From NCBI GenBank assembly GCA_026710565.1, contig JAPOQV010000072.1, positions 1 to 7,716 of the forward strand: a DNA stretch of 7,716 bases, written 5' to 3'. The position numbers and the translations under genes are program-made. This stretch comes from Spirochaetaceae bacterium (GTDB lineage: Bacteria; Spirochaetota; Spirochaetia; SZUA-6; Bin103). This document shows positions 1 to 5,346 of the stretch, one piece after another; within the stretch, counting starts at the first letter, position 1; each line of letters begins with the position of its first letter. Below the pieces are notes generated by a model. That model was given only the letters and a program-made list of their open reading frames with translations, searched no databases and was not told the origin of the DNA.

Positions 1-1251
1 GCCCCGTTTCCACGGTTGGCGATCGGGGCTCGCCCGCCCGCCGGCGCGCATCACCGGCCCGGTGGAGCCGTCGGCGAGCACGCCGTCGATGTCCATCCGG
101 TCCGATCCGATCATGAAGTCCACGTGCGTGGCGCTCGAGTTGGCACCCGCGTCCGCGAGCTGCTGCGCCGACATCGCCTCCCCGCCCTTCAGGCAGACCG
201 CGTACGCCTGGCCGAGGGCGACGTGGCTGGATGCGTTCTCGTCGAACAGCGTGTGGTAGAACAGCCGGCCGAAGCTGGAGATGGGCGAGCGGTGCGGCAC
301 CAGGGCGATCTCGCCCAAGCGCGCGGCGCCCTCGTCGGTCGCGATCAGCTTCTCCAGCACCTCGGCCCCCGACTCCGCCTGGACACCGACCACCCTGCCC
401 CGCTCGAAGGTCACGCTGAAGTCCTCGATCAACCGGCCGCCGTAGTTCAGCGGCTTGGTCGCGGACACCGTGCCGTCCACGCGCCGGCTGTGCGGCATCG
501 TGAACACCTCCTCGGTGGGGATGTTGGGCACGAATGGCGTGCCCTCCGCGTTCCGGTCGACTGCGCCCTTCCAGACGTGGCCGTCGGGCAGGCCGACGGT
601 GATCTCGGTGCCCGGCGCGGCATAGCGGAGTGCGGTGTAGGCACGCGCGTTCAGGTGCTCGCGCCGCGCCTCGAGCGCGCCGATGTGCCGCCGCCACTCC
701 TCCCGCGGGTCCGGCCGATCCACGCGGCACGCCTGGAAGATGGCGTCCCACAGGCGATCGACCTGATCGTGCGCGGGCGCTTCCGGGAACACGCGCGCCG
801 CCCACGGGGCGACCGCGGCCGCGATCACGCACCAGCTCACCCGCATCGTGCTGATGTAGTCCTGCCTGAATGGCTGCATCTGCTCGGATGCGACGCGGAG
901 GGCGGTCGCCACCCGCTCCGGGTCCTGCTCCTTGAGCAGTTCGGGGTTGCCGCCGGCGACGGTCAGGAACGCGGCGCCCTGCTCGGCCCGTTCCAGCATG
1001 CCCCGCACCTGCCACGCGGGGAACTCCTCGAACGAGTCGGCCGGCGCATGCTGGAAGCGCACCAGGTCCAGCCCGTCGTCGTGGTAGGAGACGTCCACGT
1101 ACGGGCAGCCGGCATCGTACGCCCGCGCCGCCAGGGCCCGGGTCAACTCCACCGCCTCGATCGGCGAGCGAATGACCAGCCGCTGTCCGGGCTGCAGATT
1201 CAGTCCGACCCCGATCGCTAGATCGGCATACCGTTCCAGGTTGTTTGTCAC
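1..1251 (-). CDS. M29-family metallo-aminopeptidase (AmpS/AmpT-like), 3' end beyond window
   Basis: Translating the minus strand from a GTG at 1251-1249 gives 417 codons with no stop before the window edge. The product matches the M29 (thermophilic aminopeptidase) family, cytoplasmic dinuclear-metal exopeptidases that remove N-terminal residues. The family's metal and catalytic residues appear in order: E248 (in NIPTEEVFTMPH), E314 (in GEIALVPH), H343 and Y350 (in LFDENASSHVALGQAY), then H376 and D378 (in THVDF). The spacings E-66-E-29-H-7-Y equal those I recall for the Thermus enzyme, so it should be active. The GTG start gives the usual family N-terminus (NNLERYADLAIGVGLNLQPGQ), but no strong ribosome-binding site precedes it. 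Family members are usually near 370-415 aa, so the stop should be close. The residues after MRAGG no longer resemble the usual end. The gene is divergent from the toxin-antitoxin pair. Confidence 0.93.
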   Translation of the reverse strand, partial: MTNNLERYADLAIGVGLNLQPGQRLVIRSPIEAVELTRALAARAYDAGCPYVDVSYHDDGLDLVRFQHAPADSFEEFPAWQVRGMLERAEQGAAFLTVAGGNPELLKEQDPERVATALRVASEQMQPFRQDYISTMRVSWCVIAAAVAPWAARVFPEAPAHDQVDRLWDAIFQACRVDRPDPREEWRRHIGALEARREHLNARAYTALRYAAPGTEITVGLPDGHVWKGAVDRNAEGTPFVPNIPTEEVFTMPHSRRVDGTVSATKPLNYGGRLIEDFSVTFERGRVVGVQAESGAEVLEKLIATDEGAARLGEIALVPHRSPISSFGRLFYHTLFDENASSHVALGQAYAVCLKGGEAMSAQQLADAGANSSATHVDFMIGSDRMDIDGVLADGSTGPVMRAGGRASPDRQPWKRG

Positions 1252-1276
1252 GGGGCAAATCTAACGGATCGGGACA

Positions 1277-1292
1277 GTTTCCACGCGGAAAC
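1277..1292. promoter_or_regulatory. Inverted repeat between divergent aminopeptidase and toxin-antitoxin genes
   Basis: GTTTCC at 1277-1282 and GGAAAC at 1287-1292 form a perfect 6-base inverted repeat around ACGC. It lies 26-41 bases upstream of the aminopeptidase GTG and 60-75 bases upstream of the antitoxin ATG. Its place in a divergent intergenic region fits a protein-binding operator or a short hairpin in a leader. No regulator gene is adjacent apart from the antitoxin, so its partner is unknown and the repeat could be chance. Confidence 0.35.
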
Positions 1293-1316
1293 CGGTGCGG
1301 CACCTCGCCGCGGCGA

Positions 1317-1345
1317 TTGACGCCTCCATTGAACTAAACCAAACT
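1317..1345 (+). promoter_or_regulatory. Possible promoter of the toxin-antitoxin pair
   Basis: TTGACG at 1317-1322 resembles a -35 box. A weak -10-like hexamer, CAAACT at 1340-1345, follows after 17 bases in the most A+T-rich stretch of the intergenic region. If this is used, transcription would begin at about 1352, the antitoxin ATG itself, giving a leaderless or near-leaderless message. That would fit the lack of a clear ribosome-binding site there. The -10 match is poor (3 of 6). Confidence 0.25.
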
Positions 1346-1352
1346 AAGTTCA
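1330..1352 (+). promoter_or_regulatory. Imperfect palindrome abutting the antitoxin start; candidate autoregulatory operator
   Basis: TGAACT at 1330-1335 pairs with AGTTCA at 1347-1352 around an 11-base A+T-rich centre, and the last base is the A of the antitoxin ATG. Phd/YefM-type antitoxins, alone or in complex with their toxin, repress their own operon by binding palindromes over the promoter. The location is as expected for that, though the assignment is by position only. Confidence 0.4.
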
Positions 1353-1585
1353 TGTTGGTCGTGAACACCCATGAAGCGAAGACCAGGCTCTCCGAGTTGC
1401 TGCGCCTCGTGGAGGAGCGCAGCGAGCGCATCAGGGTGTGCCGCAACGGCAAGCCGATAGCCGAGATCGGCCCCATCACCTCGACCGAGGGCGACCCCTT
1501 GCAACCGGACCCGCTCCTGGCGGGAGTCGTGTTTCACGAAGACCCCGTCGCACCGCTGGCGGAAGAGGACTGGCCGGACTCGTAG
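1352..1585 (+). CDS. Phd/YefM-family antitoxin
   Basis: This 77-aa protein starts MLVVNTHEAKTRLSELL, the typical beginning of the Phd/YefM fold, and continues through IRVCRNGKPIAEIGPI (residues 27-42), the second part of the DNA-binding dimer domain. The C-terminal stretch, GVVFHEDPVAPLAEEDWP (residues 58-75), is acidic and proline-rich, like the toxin-wrapping tail of antitoxins that partner PIN toxins. It should neutralise the downstream nuclease by direct binding and repress its own promoter. I chose the ATG at 1352 over an in-frame GTG at 1295 because homologues begin a few residues before the VNxHEAK motif and because the upstream extension would cover the likely promoter. No good ribosome-binding site precedes the ATG. 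The toxin begins two bases after this stop codon. Confidence 0.9.
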   Translation: MLVVNTHEAKTRLSELLRLVEERSERIRVCRNGKPIAEIGPITSTEGDPLQPDPLLAGVVFHEDPVAPLAEEDWPDS

Positions 1586-1587
1586 CG

Positions 1588-1980
1588 GTGCTGCTCGACA
1601 CCTGTACCCTGCTCTGGCTCGCCTCCACGCCTCGGAAGCTGCCCGGCAGCGTCCGGCGGGCGATCACCGATAACGCCGGCCATCTGTTCATCTCGGCGAT
1701 CACGGGTTTCGAGATCGGCATCAAGCATCGGCGTGGTGCCCTCGACTTGCCGCTCCCTCCGGCTGACTGGATTGCCCGGGCACTGGAGCACCATCGAGTC
1801 CAGGAAATACCCGTCGAGTGGCGCATCGCCGAGCGCTCGACATCGCTGCCGCCACTGCACAGGGATCCCGCGGACCGGATCATCATCGCGACGTCCCTCA
1901 TCACCGGAGTGTCGATTCTCACCCCGGACCGTCAGATCAGCCAGTATCCGGATGTCACGGTGGTCTGGGCCTCGGGATGA
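1588..1980 (+). CDS. vapC: VapC-like PIN-domain ribonuclease toxin
   Basis: This 130-aa protein has the PIN fold acidic residues in order: D4 (MLLDTCTLLWLAS), E42 (GFEIGIK), D96 (HRDPADRIIIATS) and D114 (ILTPDRQI). Together these coordinate Mg2+/Mn2+ for RNA cleavage. VapC toxins typically stop growth by cutting tRNA, rRNA or mRNA, but the target here cannot be read from sequence. The length fits the family (about 125-140 aa). I chose the GTG at 1588 because it puts the first catalytic Asp at residue 4 as in homologues. The same frame is open to 1438, but that part only shadows the antitoxin. The start sits 2 bases after the antitoxin stop, with GGAAGAGGAC at 1561-1570 rather far upstream as a ribosome-binding site, so translational coupling is likely. 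The gene ends 9 bases from the stop of the convergent dioxygenase gene. Confidence 0.9.
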   Translation: MLLDTCTLLWLASTPRKLPGSVRRAITDNAGHLFISAITGFEIGIKHRRGALDLPLPPADWIARALEHHRVQEIPVEWRIAERSTSLPPLHRDPADRIIIATSLITGVSILTPDRQISQYPDVTVVWASG

Positions 1981-1989
1981 CGGATTGCG

Positions 1990-2787
1990 CTACCCGAGCA
2001 TGTCCTTGAAGCCCCCCGCCGGCACCGGCGCCGGCCGGCCGAGCATCCACTGCCACATCTCGGTGCGCAGCTCCCACTCCTTGTAGTGGTCGGAGGAGTG
2101 ATCGACCGGACCGACGTGCGCTCGGATGCGGCGGTGAGCGACTTCCGCGACCGTCTCCGGATCGTGGTTCCAGGTCGGCTCCGTCGGAGCGGACTGCCGG
2201 TCGAACAGGAACTTGAGCATGTAGCGATGGCGGTCGGTCAGATTGCGGCTGGCGGCGTGCCACAGGTCGTAGTGGGTGATGGCCACGGTCCCTGCCGGCA
2301 CCGCCAGGGCCACCTGGTCCTTGATGTTGGCGTAGGTCGCCATCCGCTCGGTGGGGGCGTTGCGGAAGTGGGTGCCCGGCATGATCATGGTCGGTCCCTG
2401 CTCCAGCGGCACCTCGTTTGGGTAGTACATCGCCAGGACGCACCAGACTTGGTGATGGCGCACGTTGGTGCCGTCCTGGTGCCAGCTCTGACTGCGTGAG
2501 CCCGGCGCGTTGACGTGCAGGTGGCGATGGCCGTTCATCACGTAGTCGCTGCCGAGGAGGCTGATCAGCGCCCCGCGCACCTCCGGGTGGGCGTAGACCT
2601 CGTGCAGCAACGGGACGTGATCGAGTATTTCGTTGCCCACGCCGTCCACCTGCCTGCACTGCTTGGCGATCGCCTCGTTGAGGCCCGCCGGGTACTCCGG
2701 GTGCAGCAGGTGATAGCCGTGGGTGACGAAGTGCAGCACCTCGTCGTCCGAGAGCAGGCGCGGCGGCTGCTTGCTCAGGTCAGTCAT
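1990..2787 (-). CDS. PhyH-family Fe(II)/2-oxoglutarate dioxygenase (last gene of the cluster)
   Basis: This 265-aa protein matches the phytanoyl-CoA dioxygenase (PhyH) family, which uses Fe(II), O2 and 2-oxoglutarate, usually to hydroxylate a small molecule. The iron-binding triad is visible: H103 and D105 in SWHQDGT, and H177 in YDLWHAASRNLTDRHR. R188, 11 residues after H177, is the likely 2-oxoglutarate carboxylate anchor. GPTMIMPGTH (131-140) is the usual strand and turn before the distal histidine. There is no signal peptide, so it should be cytoplasmic. The ATG at 2787 has a strong ribosome-binding site, GGAGGAG, embedded in the last codons of the upstream small gene, which it overlaps by 8 bases (2780-2787). 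Coupled translation is therefore very likely. Bacterial PhyH proteins act on many substrates (phosphonates, ectoine, secondary metabolites), and I cannot assign one here. Confidence 0.9.
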   Translation of the reverse strand: MTDLSKQPPRLLSDDEVLHFVTHGYHLLHPEYPAGLNEAIAKQCRQVDGVGNEILDHVPLLHEVYAHPEVRGALISLLGSDYVMNGHRHLHVNAPGSRSQSWHQDGTNVRHHQVWCVLAMYYPNEVPLEQGPTMIMPGTHFRNAPTERMATYANIKDQVALAVPAGTVAITHYDLWHAASRNLTDRHRYMLKFLFDRQSAPTEPTWNHDPETVAEVAHRRIRAHVGPVDHSSDHYKEWELRTEMWQWMLGRPAPVPAGGFKDMLG

Positions 2788-3193
2788 CGAACTCCTCCAG
2801 TTTCTCGAGGATGAACTCGTGCCCTATGACGTCGATCTCGCGATCGTCGAACGGCGCCCGCTGCTGCGGAAAGTGAACGACCCGCCAGCCGTCCACGATG
2901 GCGTCGTGGACGGTGCGGTAGGGCGGCTCCGGGGCCTGCGGGTCGATCTCGGTGACGGCGCCTGCGACCGGCTCGTGGATGGCGGCGGCAACCAGGTGGG
3001 AGTAGATGCTCGGATTGACGGCGTGCAGGTACAGCAGCCGCTGGCGCAGCCGGCAACGGGAGCCGCGGGCGTCGGCCAGCAGCCGGTCGAGGTCGGCCTG
3101 GCGCAGGCTGCCGCCCGCCCGCAGCGTGCGGCGCGCGGCAGCCGCCCAGGCGGCGACCGGATCGGCTGACGAGGGTGTGGAAGCGGTGGACAT
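2780..3193 (-). CDS. Small protein of unknown function, coupled to the PhyH gene
   Basis: I do not recognise a named family for this 137-aa protein. It has an Ala/Ser-rich start (residues 1-28) and a basic, helix-rich middle (RQADLDRLLADARGSRCRLRQ, residues 31-51, then LLYLHAVNPSIYSHLVAAAI). A Pro-rich linker near 86-92 leads to a distinctive C-terminal block, HDAIVDGWRVVHFPQQ (96-111), then FDDREIDVIGHEFILEKLEEF. The evenly conserved look of the C-terminal part suggests a folded domain, perhaps an accessory or partner protein. There is no signal peptide or membrane segment. The start may be the ATG at 3193 or the adjoining GTG at 3196; neither has a clear ribosome-binding site. Its stop overlaps the start of the downstream dioxygenase, which favours a shared role. 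Reality as a gene rests on the overlap, codon pattern and position in the unit. Confidence 0.78.
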   Translation of the reverse strand: MSTASTPSSADPVAAWAAAARRTLRAGGSLRQADLDRLLADARGSRCRLRQRLLYLHAVNPSIYSHLVAAAIHEPVAGAVTEIDPQAPEPPYRTVHDAIVDGWRVVHFPQQRAPFDDREIDVIGHEFILEKLEEFDD

Positions 3194-3266
3194 CACGGGT
3201 GCTCGTGCCCGCTACGCTACCCCATCCGCGGACGCAGCACGACACCGTGCCGAACAAAACGCCGCG

Positions 3267-4499
3267 TCAGACACGAATCCGGTACTCGTACGCAGGCGAC
3301 GCGTGATCCCGTTCACCCGCCTGCTGCAGGCGGGCCAGAGTGACCACGATCTCGCCGGTCGCCCGATCCTCGTACACCCGGAAGTTGGATAGCTGCAGGG
3401 ATGGCGAGTCAGCGCGCCCCCGGTCATCGATCGTATGCACGGTCTCGGGCCGCAGCGCCGGCCTGGCCTCGTCCACCTCTGCGATGTGCAGGGGATGGCG
3501 CGGCCGGTTACCGGCGGGATTGGCGTCCAGGACGTTGCCGATCCAGTACAGCCGGCCGGTGGCAAAGCTTCGTATCAGCCTGGAGCCGGCGGCCGGCGAG
3601 TAGAACGGCGACCCATCCGCGTACCCGAACGGACGTGGCCGATCCCACGTATTGCCGCCGTCCCGGGACAGCGCCAGCCACTTGCGCCCCGGCAGGTGCG
3701 GCGCCCGGTCGTTGCTGCCGCGCATGACCATCATGATGCGTCCGTCGGCAAGTTCGGCCACGGTCGGCTCGTCCAGGCCGCGGGTCGAACGGCCGGCGTC
3801 GATGGCGAGCATGCCTCCCAGCTCCCATCGCAGCTCGCCGGCGCATCGGCTTCCGCGGAAGCAACCGGCCTCCCAGCGGATGCCGGCGACGTCTCGGTAG
3901 TCGCTGCCCAGCGGTATGCGGCACGCCGGCAGGAGCAGCGTCCCGTCCGCGAGCTTGAGTGGCGCGCAGAACGACAGTTGCGTGCAGTTCTCGCCGTAGA
4001 TGGTGCCGGGTGCCCACCGGGTCTCGTCGCCGCCAGCGGTCACCAGAGGCGCCGGCGGCGAAAATGTGCGTCCTCCGTCGTCGCTGTGGCGCAGCATGAT
4101 GCGGGTATGGCGCTTGGCCGGCCCGGAGAAGGTCCCGTCTGGGTAGTGCTGGTCGTTGAAGAGATGCAGAAGCCGATCCGACTCCTCGTCCAGGAACAGG
4201 CACGCCTCCCCCCATCGATGGATGCCGCGCGGACCGGGATGGGGTCGATGCACGACCTCCGGGGGATCCCAGCCCATCCCGTTGTCCCGGCTGCGCCGGG
4301 CGTACACCGTGCCGGTCGTGTCGGAGTGCACCTGCAGGGAGTACAACTGCAGCAGCTCGCGGCCCTGCACCCGCGCGTAGGCCGTGTTGGTGAGCAGGAT
4401 GCTCAGGCCATAGCCGAGCTCGTCCGGAGCATCCACCCACGGCGCCTCGACGGGGATGAGCACCCTGCGCGACACGCGCAGCCGCGGGCGCGCGGACAT
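3267..4499 (-). CDS. BNR/sialidase-like beta-propeller protein
   Basis: This 410-aa protein carries three Asp-box (BNR) motifs of the form SxDxGxxW/F: SRDNGMGW at 70-77, SDDGGRTF at 139-146 and SRDGGNTW at 278-285. Between them are recurring DG-turn strands such as LADGTLLLPACR (183-194) and LADGRIMMVMRGS (250-262). This is the pattern of a six-bladed sialidase-superfamily propeller. I see no clear RIP motif near the N-terminus, and the sialidase Arg triad cannot be assigned with confidence (R194, R260 and R310 are only candidates), so calling it a true sialidase would overreach. No hydrophobic signal sequence is present; the N-terminus (MSARPRLRVSRRVLIP) is merely basic. The ATG at 4499 lies 3 bases after the upstream dioxygenase stop, with GGAAG inside that gene's last codons as ribosome-binding site, so the two are co-expressed. 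Confidence 0.87.
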   Translation of the reverse strand: MSARPRLRVSRRVLIPVEAPWVDAPDELGYGLSILLTNTAYARVQGRELLQLYSLQVHSDTTGTVYARRSRDNGMGWDPPEVVHRPHPGPRGIHRWGEACLFLDEESDRLLHLFNDQHYPDGTFSGPAKRHTRIMLRHSDDGGRTFSPPAPLVTAGGDETRWAPGTIYGENCTQLSFCAPLKLADGTLLLPACRIPLGSDYRDVAGIRWEAGCFRGSRCAGELRWELGGMLAIDAGRSTRGLDEPTVAELADGRIMMVMRGSNDRAPHLPGRKWLALSRDGGNTWDRPRPFGYADGSPFYSPAAGSRLIRSFATGRLYWIGNVLDANPAGNRPRHPLHIAEVDEARPALRPETVHTIDDRGRADSPSLQLSNFRVYEDRATGEIVVTLARLQQAGERDHASPAYEYRIRV

Positions 4500-4502
4500 C
4501 GG

Positions 4503-5285
4503 CTACGCTTCCGCGAACGGGAAGGTGCCGGCGTAGCCGAGGGCGTCCAGCGTCAGGTCCGGGGTGCTGACGAACCAGATCTCCGGATGCATGGGGTTCT
4601 GCTGGTAGTGCAGCACCAGATTCGCGCGGATGTCGTCCTCCGGGTCGTCCCCGAACTTGGCGCCCTGGTGCGGTATGTGGCTGAAGAACACCACCGCGTC
4701 GCCGGCCATCGGATAGAGATGCTCCTGCGGCTGCTCGTCACACCACCTCTGGAAGCGGTTGCCGCGATCCTTGGTGTAGCGGACGTGCGGCAGGATGGCG
4801 TCGGGGAGCCGCCGGTCGACGTAGCCGGTGAGGAACGTCAGCCGCCCGCGCTCCGGCGTGTTGTCGGTGAGGTAGAAGGTGCTGTTCATGCACAGCGCGC
4901 GCAGCGGCCTTCCTGCCTCCGACCGGCGCTCCTGGTACTGGTAGTCGGGGAAGTCCATGTGCCACTCCTGCAGGTAGGCGCGCGGGTTCATGTGCGCGCG
5001 CAGCGAGCGGAGCTGGCACTGTTTCCCGAGGACGGCCCTGAGGTACGGCGCAACGCTCGGGTGGCCGACCAGCAGCCGCGACTGCTCGGGCGCCAGCTTC
5101 AGAAGGCTCTCGAAGGCGACGTTGCCGACCGAGTTGTCGATCTCGTTCAGGCCGCGGCGGTGCATGCCATAGAGCGTGTCCTTCCACCACGCCACGGCTT
5201 CGTCATCGAGCGCGCCCGGCACCAGCAGGAAGCCGTCCCGCTCCAGATCCGCCAGGCCCGCCGGCGCTTCCCCATCCACCGTCAT
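4503..5285 (-). CDS. PhyH-family Fe(II)/2-oxoglutarate dioxygenase (second gene of the cluster)
   Basis: This is a 260-aa PhyH-family protein, only distantly like the other one in the window. It has H109 and D111 (QEWHMDFPDY), a central strand with CMNSTFYLTDNTPERGRLTF (132-151), and the distal ligand in GDAVVFFSHIPHQGAKF (195-211), where H206 is the likely iron ligand and H203 the alternative. R220 (DDIRANLVLHY) is the likely 2-oxoglutarate anchor. LERDGFLLVPGALDDE (14-29) is the standard N-terminal PhyH opening. I chose the ATG at 5285, preceded by GGAGAGG at good spacing, over an in-frame ATG at 5372. The longer form adds 29 residues unlike the family and overlaps the upstream gene. It is probably an oligomeric cytosolic hydroxylase of unknown substrate. 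It sits 61 bases after the double-propeller gene and 3 bases before the single-propeller gene. Confidence 0.9.
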   Translation of the reverse strand: MTVDGEAPAGLADLERDGFLLVPGALDDEAVAWWKDTLYGMHRRGLNEIDNSVGNVAFESLLKLAPEQSRLLVGHPSVAPYLRAVLGKQCQLRSLRAHMNPRAYLQEWHMDFPDYQYQERRSEAGRPLRALCMNSTFYLTDNTPERGRLTFLTGYVDRRLPDAILPHVRYTKDRGNRFQRWCDEQPQEHLYPMAGDAVVFFSHIPHQGAKFGDDPEDDIRANLVLHYQQNPMHPEIWFVSTPDLTLDALGYAGTFPFAEA

Positions 5286-5323
5286 CTGTCCTCTCCACGC
5301 AAACTGTCGCGCAGACCGGGCTT

Positions 5324-5344
5324 CGCCGCAACGGCCCTGCGGCG
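5324..5344 (-). promoter_or_regulatory. Perfect 7-bp stem-loop just after the double-propeller stop codon
   Basis: CGCCGCA at 5324-5330 and TGCGGCG at 5338-5344 form a perfect, almost all G-C stem around a 7-base loop. In the minus-strand message it begins two bases after the TGA of the 636-aa gene and lies 38 bases before the next ATG. No U-run follows, so it is not a standard intrinsic terminator. It could protect or partly terminate the upstream message, giving unequal expression of the first and later genes. Extragenic G+C-rich stems also arise by chance at this base composition. Confidence 0.4.
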
Positions 5345-5346
5345 CG

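Noticed and set aside
6..14. GTTTCCACG shared with 1277-1285
   Set aside because: A 9-base match is common by chance in a window this size, and one copy is in coding sequence.
16..1221. Plus-strand open frame of 401 codons
   Set aside because: It is the shadow of the M29 aminopeptidase, whose conserved metal residues are all on the minus strand.
1438..1587. Upstream extension of the PIN toxin frame
   Set aside because: The extra 50 codons lie over the antitoxin and resemble no PIN N-terminus. Family proteins start just before the first catalytic Asp.
1978..2060. Possible terminator where the toxin and dioxygenase genes converge
   Set aside because: The gap is only 9 bases, and the G+C-rich repeats beyond it (2018-2040) encode the APVPAGG tail of the dioxygenase; no T-run is present.
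3237..3250. GCACG-ACAC-CGTGC hairpin in the gap before the small unknown gene
   Set aside because: A 5-bp stem without a U-run is too weak to call a terminator or regulator and is easily expected by chance.
3508..4440. Minus-strand open frame of 310 codons overlapping the single-propeller gene
   Set aside because: Out-of-frame shadow with Arg/Ala/Gly-rich sequence; the other frame carries the Asp boxes.
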